This document shows positions 8,363-17,634 of a stretch of 64,000 nucleotides of DNA, one piece after another. The stretch spans positions 92,900 through 156,899 of the forward strand of contig NZ_JBFCVK010000009.1 in assembly GCF_040712085.1 (NCBI RefSeq), written 5' to 3'. Under the pieces are notes generated by a model. It did no database searches. It saw only the letters and a program-made list of their open reading frames with translations, and was not told the DNA's origin. This stretch comes from Aquibaculum sediminis (GTDB lineage Bacteria; Pseudomonadota; Alphaproteobacteria; Kiloniellales; DSM-21159). Position 1 is the first letter of the stretch, and every line of letters starts with the position of its first letter. A program made the translations under genes and the position numbers.

Positions 8363-9520
8363 ATGAACTCTCTCGGTTTCGATAAGCTCCCCGCGCAGAC
8401 CCGCGTTGTCGTTGCCATGTCCGGCGGCGTGGACAGTTCCGTCACGGCCGCGCTGCTTCAGGCAGAAGGCTATGACGTGGTTGGCATCACGCTGCAGCTC
8501 TATGATCACGGCGCTGCGATCGCCAAGAAGGGCGCCTGCTGCGCCGGTCAGGACATTCACGACGCTAGGCGTGTGGCCGAGACGTTGGGATTTCCTCATT
8601 ACGTGCTCGATTACGAAAGCCGCTTTCGTGACAGCGTGATGGAGGAGTTTGCCGATTCCTATTTGCGGGGGGAAACGCCAATTCCCTGCGTGCGCTGCAA
8701 CCAGTCGGTGAAGTTTCGCGACCTGCTGGGGACGGCACGTGACCTTGGAGCGGAGGCTCTGGCGACGGGACACTACGTGCGCCGCAGGATGGGGCCGCAG
8801 GGACCGGAGATGCATGTGGCGGAGGACGCGGATCGCGACCAGAGCTACTTCCTTTTCGCCACCACCCGCGAGCAGCTCGATTTCCTGCGCTTTCCCCTGG
8901 GCGATCTGCCCAAGCGCGAGGTTCGGGCACTGGCGGAGCGCTTTGGCCTCGCTGTGGCCGACAAGCCGGACAGCCAGGACATCTGCTTCGTGCCCAATGG
9001 CTCCTATGCCCGGGTGGTGGAGAAGCTGCGCCCCGGGGCAATTGACCCCGGCGATATCGTTGATCTGGAAGGGCAGGTGCTGGGGCAACACCAGGGCATC
9101 ATCGGTTTCACTGTGGGCCAGCGTCGCGGCATCGGCGTCGGCGGAACGGAAGAACCGCTCTACGTGGTCCGGCTGGAGCCGGAGAGCCGCCGCGTCGTGG
9201 TCGGCCCCAGGCGGGCCTTGGCCCGTGACCGCGTGCTGCTGCGAGAGATGAATTGGCTCGACGGCACTCTGCCGCCGGAGGGTGCGCGGGTCGCGGTGAA
9301 GCTGCGCTCAGCGCAGGACCCGGTGCCGGCGCTTGTCCGTTCTTGCGGAATGGATGGTGCCGAAATTCAACTCGATGATCCGGCCTATGGCGTTTCGCCG
9401 GGGCAAGCCGCCGTCTGCTATTCGGGCAGCCGGGTCCTGGGCGGCGGCTGGATCGCCGAAACCGCCTTGACCCAGACTGAGATCACGGGAAGCCAAGACG
9501 CGGAGCGCGTCTCTGCCTGA
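8363..9520 (+). CDS. mnmA: tRNA 2-thiouridylase MnmA
   Basis: 385 residues from ATG 8363; an upstream in-frame ATG at 8246 would add a non-conserved 39-residue leader inside the phnD promoter region. The PP-loop ATP pyrophosphatase motif SGGVDSS is at 20-26. The catalytic cysteine pair corresponds to Cys112 in CVRCN and Cys208 in DSQDICFV. The TGHY and GFTVGQRRGIGV segments are also diagnostic. The enzyme adenylates U34 of tRNA-Lys, -Glu and -Gln and transfers sulfur to make 2-thiouridine, using the relay from cysteine desulfurase. Stand-alone gene, convergent with the PCuAC gene 14 bp downstream. Complete, normal length. Confidence 0.95.
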   Translation: MNSLGFDKLPAQTRVVVAMSGGVDSSVTAALLQAEGYDVVGITLQLYDHGAAIAKKGACCAGQDIHDARRVAETLGFPHYVLDYESRFRDSVMEEFADSYLRGETPIPCVRCNQSVKFRDLLGTARDLGAEALATGHYVRRRMGPQGPEMHVAEDADRDQSYFLFATTREQLDFLRFPLGDLPKREVRALAERFGLAVADKPDSQDICFVPNGSYARVVEKLRPGAIDPGDIVDLEGQVLGQHQGIIGFTVGQRRGIGVGGTEEPLYVVRLEPESRRVVVGPRRALARDRVLLREMNWLDGTLPPEGARVAVKLRSAQDPVPALVRSCGMDGAEIQLDDPAYGVSPGQAAVCYSGSRVLGGGWIAETALTQTEITGSQDAERVSA

Positions 9521-9534
9521 GGCTTCGGCTCCGC

Positions 9535-10026
9535 TTACACGTTCGAATCCGGATCGTCCTGATCGTCGCGGCGCAACGGCTCGACCTCCACCTCCACAGT
9601 GATGGCGCCGGCGTTTTCGAACCGCAGGGTCAGGTCGAAGTGATCGCCGGGGAAGTGGGTGCTTTGCAGGCCGATGAGCTGGATCTGTACACCGCCTGGC
9701 TGCAGCGTCAGGCTCTGGCCCGGGGCGATCTCGAGCGACGTGACCGTCCGCGTGTGCAGCACGCCCGCGTCATCCAGCACCGGCACCTGGATCTCGGCAT
9801 GGCTGAAGAAGTCGCCGGTGACACCGGTCAGGCGGTCGGGCTCATCGCCGTCATTCACGATGGTCAGGAAGACGGCGTTGGCATGGGCACTGGGGGCGTT
9901 CTCGTGCGTCCAGGCATGACTCACGACGACGTCGCGCGCCGCATAGCTTTCCCCGGCGTGATGGGCCAGCGCCGCCGGAGCGGCCAGGAACGCGGCCAAG
10001 AGCACACCGCTGATCAATCGACGCAT
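9535..10026 (-). CDS. Periplasmic PCuAC-fold protein lacking the copper ligands
   Basis: 163 residues from ATG 10026, preceded by AGGGAGAAG. A signal peptide (MRRLISGVLLAAFLAAPAALA) is followed by His-His. Residues ~32-150 follow the PCuAC (DUF461) copper-chaperone layout, including LEIAPGQSLTLQPGG and a final FENAGAITVEVEVEPL. In the family copper is held by H-(M)-x10-M-x21-H-x-M. The spacing is kept here, but the four positions read Gln80, Thr92, Gln114 and Gln116, so none of the usual His/Met ligands survives. Copper delivery to cytochrome oxidase is therefore doubtful; the protein may bind something else or use the N-terminal and scattered histidines. A hydrophilic acidic tail (RRDDQDDPDSNV) ends it. 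Monocistronic. Confidence 0.75.
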   Translation of the reverse strand: MRRLISGVLLAAFLAAPAALAHHAGESYAARDVVVSHAWTHENAPSAHANAVFLTIVNDGDEPDRLTGVTGDFFSHAEIQVPVLDDAGVLHTRTVTSLEIAPGQSLTLQPGGVQIQLIGLQSTHFPGDHFDLTLRFENAGAITVEVEVEPLRRDDQDDPDSNV

Positions 10027-10097
10027 GAGACACTTCTCCCTGACTGACTGTATCGCGAGCAGGACCATCGAGTGGCACGGAAAGGCGCGGGGCGCAA

Positions 10098-10874
10098 TCA
10101 TTCCTTGGCCGGCAAACGCCGCAGCAGCGGGTCGGTAAGGCCGGGCGAAAGCGTCCCGAGCAGCCAGGCGGCGAAGTAGGTGGGGAAGGGAAAAGCGATG
10201 CGCGCCCGGTTGCGCGCCAGCCCGCGTTTGCAGATGCGCGCTGCCCGCTCGGACGACATCAGCAGCGGCATGGGAAAGCGATTGACCCGCGTCATGGGCG
10301 TGTCGATGTAGCCGGGGCAGATGACCGAAACCCCAATGCCGTCAGCGGCAAGCACGCCACGCAAGGCTTCGCCCCACACTCGCACCATCGCCTTGGAGGC
10401 ACAGTAAGCCGGGGCGCCGGGAAAACCGCGAACGGCAGCCAGAGATGACATGAGGGCGATCTGGCCGTGCCCTTGCTGGCGCATCAGGTCGATGGCGGGC
10501 ATCACGCTGTTGACCACACCGTCGCCGTTGACGGCAAAGATGCGACGCACTTGCTCCTCCGTTTCGCCATCACCCCCGGTTCCGGCGGATATACCGGCAT
10601 TGGCGATGAGGAGATCAAGTGGCTGCCGGTGGTGCATCTCGGCGAGCCACCCGGCAAGATTTTCCCTATCGCACACGTCGAGAACGGTCGCGGCCACCTC
10701 GGCCCCGGCTTCACGACAGGATTGCGCGATGGCCTCCAGACGGCTGGTGTCGCGCCCCGTAAGGGAGAGACGACGGTTTGGTTCCGCATAGGCCTGCGCC
10801 AGGGCAGCGCCGATTCCACTGGTAGCGCCGGTGATCAGGACATGCCGGGGGTTGCTGTAGGACTGTCGCCTCAT
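10098..10874 (-). CDS. Short-chain dehydrogenase/reductase (SDR)
   Basis: 258 residues from ATG 10874, which has AGGAGA 6 nt upstream. The frame is open far beyond that, but the extension runs antisense through yicC and is not a protein. The Rossmann dinucleotide motif TGATSGIG is at 15-22, followed by DLLIANAG, then the catalytic Ser in SSLAAV and YCASK as the YxxxK pair. The C-terminus has a hydrophobic stretch (YFAAWLLGTLSPG), as in membrane-associated SDRs of the DltE/YqjQ type. It catalyses NAD(P)-dependent oxidation or reduction of an unknown carbonyl/alcohol. Divergent from yicC; 71 bp upstream of the PCuAC gene, which may share its transcript. Confidence 0.85.
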   Translation of the reverse strand: MRRQSYSNPRHVLITGATSGIGAALAQAYAEPNRRLSLTGRDTSRLEAIAQSCREAGAEVAATVLDVCDRENLAGWLAEMHHRQPLDLLIANAGISAGTGGDGETEEQVRRIFAVNGDGVVNSVMPAIDLMRQQGHGQIALMSSLAAVRGFPGAPAYCASKAMVRVWGEALRGVLAADGIGVSVICPGYIDTPMTRVNRFPMPLLMSSERAARICKRGLARNRARIAFPFPTYFAAWLLGTLSPGLTDPLLRRLPAKE

Positions 10875-10997
10875 CTCGTCTCCTGGTTTGCCGAGCGGAA
10901 ACCCTAAAGGATTCGCGAGCCTTGCACAGGCACATCGCTTGGCGCTGACCTCCCGGGCCGCTATAAGGGCGCCGTCCATTCCCGCCAGAGAGATGCC

Positions 10998-11897
10998 ATG
11001 TCCGCCGACCTGCGATCCATGACCGCCTATGCCCGCGCCCAGGGCGGCGACGAGCGCTATGCCTGGAGCTGGGAAATTCGCAGCGTGAACGGCCGGGGCC
11101 TGGATATGCGCACACGCCTGCCTCAGGGCTGGGACAGGCTCGACCATCCACTTCGCCAGCGGGTCCAGGGCAAGCTGCAGCGCGGCAATCTTCAGATCGG
11201 CTTGACGCTTCGTCAGACGGCTGAGGCCGCTCCCATAAGGGTCAATCGTGCGCTTCTGTCCGAGTTGTCGGAGGTTGCGCGCGAACTGCATGAGGACGGC
11301 GCCGCCGTATCTGCCAGCGCGGATGGTTTGCTGAGCCTGCGCGGTGTGCTGGAGCCGGTCGAGGAAAACGCCGACGAGGATGAAGTGCAGCTCAACAACC
11401 GCGACGGCGCGCTGCTCGGCGACCTGGATGAGGCGTTGGAACAGCTCTTGGCAATGCGGCGGGCGGAAGGGGCCCACCTCGGCAACCTGCTCGAGGGTCA
11501 CTTGGGTGAGATAGAAGACTGTGTTGCGCAGGCTTCGGCCCATGCAGCCACGCAGCCCGACGCAATCCGCGCCCGCCTTCGCACACTGGTGGAAGAACTG
11601 CTGCAAGCCTCGCCGGCCTTGCCGGAAGAGCGACTGGCTCAAGAGGCGGCGCTGCTGGTGGGCAAGGCCGATGTGCGTGAGGAACTGGATCGCCTGCGTG
11701 CTCACATCCAGGCGGCCCGCAAGCTGCTGTCCGAAGGCGGCGCCGTGGGACGGCGGCTGGATTTCCTCTGTCAGGAGTTCAACCGTGAGGCCAACACGCT
11801 CTGCTCGAAGTCGGCGGACGTGGAGTTGACGGCCATTGGCCTGCAGCTGAAAGCGGTCATCGAGCAGCTGCGCGAACAGGTGCAGAATCTGGAGTAG
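10998..11897 (+). CDS. yicC: YicC-family endoribonuclease
   Basis: 299 residues beginning MSADLRSMTAYAR, the conserved N-terminal SMTAYAR/GF signature. The C-terminus GAVGRRLDFLCQEFNREANTLCSKS is the strongly conserved DUF1732 end. YicC proteins are endoribonucleases; in E. coli the protein promotes degradation of the small RNA RyhB. It is followed 6 bp later by gmk, a pairing conserved across Proteobacteria, and probably shares its transcript with gmk and cysS. No signal peptide; cytosolic. ATG 10998 is preceded by an AGAGAG purine tract. Complete length. Confidence 0.93.
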   Translation: MSADLRSMTAYARAQGGDERYAWSWEIRSVNGRGLDMRTRLPQGWDRLDHPLRQRVQGKLQRGNLQIGLTLRQTAEAAPIRVNRALLSELSEVARELHEDGAAVSASADGLLSLRGVLEPVEENADEDEVQLNNRDGALLGDLDEALEQLLAMRRAEGAHLGNLLEGHLGEIEDCVAQASAHAATQPDAIRARLRTLVEELLQASPALPEERLAQEAALLVGKADVREELDRLRAHIQAARKLLSEGGAVGRRLDFLCQEFNREANTLCSKSADVELTAIGLQLKAVIEQLREQVQNLE

Positions 11898-11903
11898 GCA
11901 GAG

Positions 11904-12560
11904 TTGACGGACGCCGCCAAGGATACGCCGACAGAAGTGAAGCGCCGGGGCTTGATGCTGGTGCTTTCCTCTCCGTCCGGTGCGGGCAAGACCACCATTT
12001 CCCGCGCACTGCTGGCCGAGGAAACCAATCTTACGCTTTCCATTTCAGCCACGACCCGACCCAAGCGGCCGGGCGAACGCGATGGCGTGGATTACTATTT
12101 CGTCGACCACTCGCGTTTCGAGGCCATGGTAGAGGCCAATGAAATGCTCGAGCATGCGCTGGTCTTCGGCAATCGCTATGGAACGCCCCGCGCCCCGGTG
12201 GAAGATGCCCTGGAGGCCGGGCGGGACGTGCTGTTCGACATCGATTGGCAAGGCACGCAGCAGGTCTCTTCGCGGATGCCACGCGACCTTGTGCGCATCT
12301 TCATCCTGCCGCCTTCCCACGCGGAACTGGAGCGCCGGCTGCGCACGCGCGCGCTGGACCCGGAAGAGGTGGTTCAGGAACGCATGGCCAAGGCGGCCGA
12401 CGAGATGAGCCACTGGGACGCCTACGACTACATCATCGTCAACCGGCAGGTCGAACGGTCGGTGACGGAGGTGAAGGCCATTCTCACCGCCGAACGCCTG
12501 CGGCGCGAGCGCCAGGTCGGTCTGACGGAGTTCGTCAGCCGCCTGCGCAGCGCTGCGTGA
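11904..12560 (+). CDS. gmk: Guanylate kinase
   Basis: 218 residues. The start is TTG 11904, preceded by GGAG; the first ATG in frame lies 17 codons later at MLVLSSPSG, too near the P-loop to leave the usual N-terminus, so the TTG start is preferred. The P-loop SSPSGAGKTT, the GMP-binding RPKRPGERDGVDYYF and EHALVFGNRYGTP, and FDIDWQGTQQV are all standard. The enzyme phosphorylates GMP to GDP with ATP, feeding nucleic acid and (p)ppGpp synthesis. Located between yicC (6 bp) and cysS (16 bp). The lid region with ALDPEEVVQERMAKAADEM is intact. Confidence 0.96.
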   Translation: MTDAAKDTPTEVKRRGLMLVLSSPSGAGKTTISRALLAEETNLTLSISATTRPKRPGERDGVDYYFVDHSRFEAMVEANEMLEHALVFGNRYGTPRAPVEDALEAGRDVLFDIDWQGTQQVSSRMPRDLVRIFILPPSHAELERRLRTRALDPEEVVQERMAKAADEMSHWDAYDYIIVNRQVERSVTEVKAILTAERLRRERQVGLTEFVSRLRSAA

Positions 12561-12576
12561 GGCAGAAAGCAAGTCC

Positions 12577-13944
<1,368 letters not shown>

Positions 13945-13999
13945 ACGCCATCTCTGACACGCTACAGCGCCGATGCTGCAGTCTCACAAGTGAAAGGTC

Positions 14000-14902
14000 T
14001 TGAACAGCGTGGCCAAGATGTTGCCCATCTATCTGCTGTCGCTTCGGGTGCCGGAGGGCAGCGTGGCGATGTTCGAGACCGCGCTGGAGCCCCTGGGCGG
14101 CGCTCTTGATGTGGGTGGGCCCGACGACAAGGGGCTGGTGCCGCTGCAGCTCTACCTCGGCGAGGATCCGGGACGGGCAGCGGTCTATGCCCAATTGTCC
14201 GTGGCAGCGATGGTGACCGGCTGTGATGTTCCGAATTTCACGCTGGAACTCATGCCGGAGATCGATTGGGTTGCCGAAAGCCGCGCCTCCTTGCCGGCAC
14301 TGACCGCCGGTCGTTTCTGGGTCTATGGCAGCCACGTGGAGACCCCTCCACCGTGGGGATCAATCCCGCTGCTGATAGATGCCAATGTCGCTTTCGGGAC
14401 CGGAAGGCACGAAACTACACGCGGTTGCCTGCTCGCCCTGGAGGCATTGGCAAAGGACCGGCGGCGCAAACCCAAGCGCGCCCTCGATCTGGGGTGTGGC
14501 TCGGGCATCCTCGCGTTTGGGGCAGCGCGGCTCTGGCCCCATCTGCGCGTGCTGGGCAGCGACCTTGATGCGCCCTCGGTGTCCGTGGCGCGCGACAATG
14601 CGAAACTCAATCGGGTTGCGACGCGGGTCACGCTGGTGGAAAGCCGGGGCTATCGGGCGCACGCGATCAGCCGCCGCGCTCCCTACGACCTCATCCTCGC
14701 GAACATCCTTGCCGGCCCACTCTGTGCCATGGCGACCGATACCGCCCGGCACCTGGCGCCGGGCGGTCGGGTGGTGCTGTCGGGTTTGATCCGTCGGCAG
14801 GAACGACAGGTTCTGGCCCGTCATCGTGCCGTCGGCCTCAAGCTCGAACGCCGCTGGCGCATCGGCAACTGGAGCACGTTGCTTCTGCGCCGCGGCGCAT
14901 GA
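14000..14902 (+). CDS. prmA: Ribosomal protein L11 methyltransferase
   Basis: About 300 residues. The likely start is TTG 14000 with GAAAGG just upstream; ATG 14018 (MLPIYLLSL) is an alternative that removes six residues. The N-terminal L11-recognition domain is followed by the linker motif IDANVAFGTGRHETT, the SAM-binding ALDLGCGSGILAFGAARL and the catalytic-loop NILAGPL. It trimethylates lysines and the N-terminus of L11 using S-adenosylmethionine. It lies 55 bp after cysS and is convergent with the DoxX gene 18 bp on. The N-terminal domain is short, as usual in alphaproteobacteria. Confidence 0.92.
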   Translation: MNSVAKMLPIYLLSLRVPEGSVAMFETALEPLGGALDVGGPDDKGLVPLQLYLGEDPGRAAVYAQLSVAAMVTGCDVPNFTLELMPEIDWVAESRASLPALTAGRFWVYGSHVETPPPWGSIPLLIDANVAFGTGRHETTRGCLLALEALAKDRRRKPKRALDLGCGSGILAFGAARLWPHLRVLGSDLDAPSVSVARDNAKLNRVATRVTLVESRGYRAHAISRRAPYDLILANILAGPLCAMATDTARHLAPGGRVVLSGLIRRQERQVLARHRAVGLKLERRWRIGNWSTLLLRRGA

Positions 14903-14920
14903 GGCGGCCCGGCTGAAGGG

Positions 14921-15343
14921 TCAGACCCAGCCGCGGGCCTCCAGGGGACGCAACGCGGGAACACGCAGCGCATAGGCGCCGGGGCCCATCAGGGCTTGGG
15001 CGAGTAGGGCAATGGTCCAGAACACTGGATACTCCCACCCGCCGCCTTCGGCACTGAACACCCAGCCATTGCCGGTGTGTTCAAGCAGCGCGCCAATCAT
15101 CGTTGGCAGCAGCAGAAGCGCGATCAACCTAACTTGAACGCCCAGGATGAGGAACAAGCCGCCGCCGATCTCTGCCAGGATGACGAGGTAGGCGAAACTT
15201 CCCGGATAGCCGATACTCTCGAAGTAGGCCACGGTGCCGGGGACGGTGAACGTGAATACCTTCATCAGGCCGTGGGCCAGGAAGGCGACCCCGAGGGTCA
15301 GGCGGAGCAGGAAGGCGCCCAGCGGCGCGGTCGGCGAAAGCAT
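14921..15343 (-). CDS. DoxX-family membrane protein
   Basis: 140 residues from ATG 15343, selected because AAGGGGA lies ~7 nt upstream. Four hydrophobic helices are visible, with the family pattern LRLTLGVAFLAHGLMKVF in helix 1, YFESIGYPGSFAYLVILAE before helix 2 and GGGWEYPVFWTIALLAQALMG near the end. DoxX proteins are small inner-membrane proteins, in places linked to thiosulfate:quinone oxidoreductase or oxidative-stress membrane complexes; no redox partner is adjacent here, so the role is open. It is divergent from the sulfonate transporter operon across 421 bp. Complete. Confidence 0.85.
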   Translation of the reverse strand: MLSPTAPLGAFLLRLTLGVAFLAHGLMKVFTFTVPGTVAYFESIGYPGSFAYLVILAEIGGGLFLILGVQVRLIALLLLPTMIGALLEHTGNGWVFSAEGGGWEYPVFWTIALLAQALMGPGAYALRVPALRPLEARGWV

Positions 15344-15535
15344 GGTTCTTATCCCCTTCGTTGTGAGATTGGGTGGCGGGGCGGCCACGATCGGGCCGCG
15401 TTGAGGTAAGGCATGCCATGCAACGCCTGAAATGATAATCTGGGAAGTTCGCCACAGTTTGTTTTTGCACAGGAAACAATAAGTGGGGAGTTGCTCAGCC
15501 CGGAGGAGGAATTTGCACTCCCGCGCATTTTTTAT

Positions 15536-15564
15536 TTGACCTGCATAGGCGAATGGCCTTAGGA
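15536..15564 (+). promoter_or_regulatory. Candidate sigma-70 promoter for the sulfonate-transporter leader
   Basis: TTGACC (15536-15541) is followed after 17 nt by TTAGGA (15559-15564). The -35 box is near consensus and the -10 weak. Transcription would begin around 15571, just before the first helix of the riboswitch, which supports the placement. The stretch between the DoxX start (15343) and 15535 holds no gene; it is locally A/T-rich around 15520-15540 but I see no further structure there. Confidence 0.45.
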
Positions 15565-15573
15565 AGATTTCAC

Positions 15574-15630
15574 AGCGCCGCTTTGAGGCTCAGCTTGCGG
15601 GGCGCTATATAAATTCCAGCTAAAGCGAGC
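15574..15630 (+). promoter_or_regulatory. SAM-II (SAM-alpha) riboswitch aptamer
   Basis: Helix P1 forms between AGCGCC (15574-15579) and GGCGCT (15601-15606). The loop carries CTTTGA and CTTGC, the 3' strand reads ATAAAT then AGCTAAA, and the pseudoknot P2 forms between GCTC (15588-15591) and GAGC (15627-15630). The order P1, U-rich loop, UUGC, P1', AUAAA, GCUAAA, P2' is that of SAM-II aptamers, compact pseudoknots found mainly in alphaproteobacteria and often ahead of methionine genes. Differences from the textbook sequence are a C instead of A in the first loop motif and one extra base before P1'. It lies in the leader of a sulfonate-type importer and overlaps an antiterminator, so SAM should shut off transport. 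Confidence 0.82.
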
Positions 15631-15645
15631 GGGTTTGGAACCCGC
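15629..15645 (+). promoter_or_regulatory. Antiterminator hairpin overlapping the riboswitch pseudoknot
   Basis: GCGGGTT (15629-15635) can pair with AACCCGC (15639-15645) around a 3-nt loop. Its left arm uses two bases of the SAM-II pseudoknot strand GAGC (15627-15630), and its right arm contains five bases of the terminator left arm (15641-15647). The aptamer and terminator together therefore exclude it: with SAM bound the terminator can form, without SAM this hairpin would block it. The assignment is a hand-folded model. Confidence 0.55.
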
Positions 15646-15668
15646 CGCTCAGGATCGGCGGGTTTTTT
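15641..15668 (+). terminator. Riboswitch-controlled intrinsic terminator
   Basis: CCCGCCG (15641-15647) pairs with CGGCGGG (15656-15662), giving seven G/C pairs around an 8-nt loop, followed directly by six T residues (15663-15668). It lies 97 bp upstream of the binding-protein start with no gene between it and the promoter, so it can only act as an attenuator of the downstream operon. Confidence 0.85.
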
Positions 15669-15764
15669 ATTGCCCGGATCCTGGCGGACTTCTCCTTACC
15701 CGATGTCGTGGAGCCTCGCTCGTGCAAGAGGCGCCCATGGCGTCGCAAGAGGGAGGAGTAAATC

Positions 15765-16766
15765 ATGTTCCCCGTTACCAAGCGTTACTTTCTGTCAATT
15801 GGGGCCGCGTTTCTCGCCGGCGGCCTCCTCGCCGCTTCGCCTGCGCCGCTTCAGGCGGCGTCGCCCCCGGACCGCATCAACATCGACTGGGCCTACTACA
15901 ACCCCGTCAGCATCCTGCTGAAGAACAAGGGTTGGCTGGAAGAAGCCTTTGCCGAAGAGGACGTCGAAGTCCGCTGGGTTCTGTCCCTCGGCTCCAACAA
16001 GGCGCTCGAGTTCCTGCGGGGCAGCTCCATTGATTTTGGCTCCACCGCCGGCGCTGCGGCCGTGATCGGCAAGGCTGGCGGGCTGCCGATCAAGTCCATT
16101 TACGTCTACTCCAAGCCCGAATGGACCGCCCTGGTCACCCGTGCCGATTCCGGTATCGAGAGTGTCGAGGACCTGAAGGGCAAGTCGGTAGCGGTCACCC
16201 GGGGCACCGACCCGCACATCTTCCTGCTGCGTGCCCTGGACTCTGCCGGGCTGAGCGAAGACGACATTCGTCCCGTACTCCTGCAGCATCCCGACGGCTA
16301 CCGGGCTCTCGTCGGGCGCCAGGTGGATGCCTGGGCCGGGCTCGATCCCCACATGGCGGCGGGTGAACTGGAATCGGGCGTCCGCCTCTTCCACCGCGCC
16401 CCCGATCTCAACACCTACGGCATCCTGAACGTGCGGGAATCCTTTGCGGAAGCCCATCCCGAGACGGTGGAGCGGGTGCTGGAAGTTTATGAACGGGCCC
16501 GGCGCTATGCACTCGACCACCCTGACGAACTGCAGGCCGCACTGGTCGAAGCGGCCAAGATCACACCGGAGGTGGCTCAGAAACAGCTCGACGAGCGCAC
16601 GGATCTCAGTACCCCGGCGATCGGACAGCCGCACCGCGAAACCTTCATCGCGGCCGGGGAAGTGCTGCAGAAGATCGGCGTGATCGACGAGGGCACGGAC
16701 ATTGCCGTGCTTGTCGACGAACTGATTGACGAGCGTTTCCTCAACGCCGTCGTCGAGACGCAGTGA
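15765..16766 (+). CDS. ssuA: Sulfonate-type ABC transporter binding protein (SsuA-like)
   Basis: 333 residues from ATG 15765 with GGAGGA 7 nt upstream. The signal peptide ends near LQAASPP (residue ~31). The mature protein has the NitT/TauT/SsuA fold: INIDWAYYNPVSILLKNKGW, then LGSNKALEFLRGSSIDFGSTAG and VRADSGIESVEDLKGKSVAV-like segments, with GRQVDAWAGLDPHMAA in the second lobe. It delivers an alkanesulfonate, taurine or related compound to the permease. The SAM-II riboswitch in its leader favours an organosulfur ligand over nitrate or a pyrimidine, which the same family can also bind. First gene of an ssuA-C-B operon; no ssuD/ssuE or tauD desulfonating enzyme lies next to it. Confidence 0.82.
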   Translation: MFPVTKRYFLSIGAAFLAGGLLAASPAPLQAASPPDRINIDWAYYNPVSILLKNKGWLEEAFAEEDVEVRWVLSLGSNKALEFLRGSSIDFGSTAGAAAVIGKAGGLPIKSIYVYSKPEWTALVTRADSGIESVEDLKGKSVAVTRGTDPHIFLLRALDSAGLSEDDIRPVLLQHPDGYRALVGRQVDAWAGLDPHMAAGELESGVRLFHRAPDLNTYGILNVRESFAEAHPETVERVLEVYERARRYALDHPDELQAALVEAAKITPEVAQKQLDERTDLSTPAIGQPHRETFIAAGEVLQKIGVIDEGTDIAVLVDELIDERFLNAVVETQ

Positions 16767-16776
16767 GGCACCGCGC

Positions 16777-17634
16777 ATGTCCGTAATCACCTTGGAGCGC
16801 CGGGCAGATCTTCCGCCCGGCGTGCAGGGCAGGGCGACGCCGCGCGTCCCTCTGCCTCGCTTGGCACGCCTGCGTGCTTTCGCTCTTCCGGCGGTGTTGC
16901 TGCTCCTGTGGCAGAGCCTGACCAGTGCCGGCGTCTTCCCCGACTATCTGCTGCCAGCGCCGGCTGCCGTGGCCAATGAGTTGCTGGCGCTTGCCGCCGG
17001 CGGTGTCTTGGCCGAGCACATTGCTATTACCGTTTGGCGGGTTGCGGTGGGATTCGCTGCCGGTGCACTTGCCGCGACGCTTCTCGGGGCTCTGACCGGC
17101 TACTCAAGCAACGCGCGCGCCTATCTCGACCCAACCCTGCAGGCACTCAAGGCGGTGCCCTCGCTCGCCTGGGTGCCGCTCTTCATTCTCTGGTTCGGCA
17201 TCTTCGAGGCCTCCAAGATCACGCTCATCGGCGTCGGTGTCTTCTTCCCCGTGTATCTGAATCTGATGAGCGGCATCCAATCGACCGATCGCAAGCTGGT
17301 GGAGGTGGCCCGGGTCAATGGGCTGGGCCGATTCGACCTGATCCGGCGCATCCTCATTCCAGCCACGCTGCCCAGCTATCTCACCGGGCTGCGCTCCGGC
17401 CTGGCGCTGGGGTGGATGTTCGTGATCGCAGCGGAACTGATGGGGGCCAGCCAGGGGCTCGGCTTCCTGATGATCGACGGCCAGATGACGGGCCGGCCCG
17501 CCATCATCATCGGTGCCCTGCTGCTCTTTGCCGTGGCCGGGAAGCTCTCCGACGCACTGATCGCTGCCACGGCAAAACGCCTGACCGCCTGGCAGGATGG
17601 CTATGGCGCCAGCCAGGAGGCCGGTCGTGCTTGA
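16777..17634 (+). CDS. ssuC: Sulfonate-type ABC transporter permease (SsuC-like)
   Basis: 285 residues from ATG 16777, 10 bp after the ssuA stop, with GAGG upstream. About six membrane helices; the first is LRAFALPAVLLLLWQSLT. The ATPase-contact EAA loop is LVEVARVNGLGRFDLIRRIL followed by IPATLPSYLTGLRSGLALGW, a sequence highly characteristic of SsuC/TauC/NrtB permeases. It forms the inner-membrane channel. The C-terminus AKRLTAWQDGYGASQEAGRA overlaps the start of the ATPase gene by 8 bp, so the two are translationally coupled. Confidence 0.88.
   Translation: MSVITLERRADLPPGVQGRATPRVPLPRLARLRAFALPAVLLLLWQSLTSAGVFPDYLLPAPAAVANELLALAAGGVLAEHIAITVWRVAVGFAAGALAATLLGALTGYSSNARAYLDPTLQALKAVPSLAWVPLFILWFGIFEASKITLIGVGVFFPVYLNLMSGIQSTDRKLVEVARVNGLGRFDLIRRILIPATLPSYLTGLRSGLALGWMFVIAAELMGASQGLGFLMIDGQMTGRPAIIIGALLLFAVAGKLSDALIAATAKRLTAWQDGYGASQEAGRA

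Noticed and set aside
10875..11705. A long open frame extends the SDR gene upstream on the minus strand to give 535 residues.
   Set aside because: It runs antisense through yicC, lacks similarity to SDR N-termini, and the ATG at 10874 has a good AGGAGA site.
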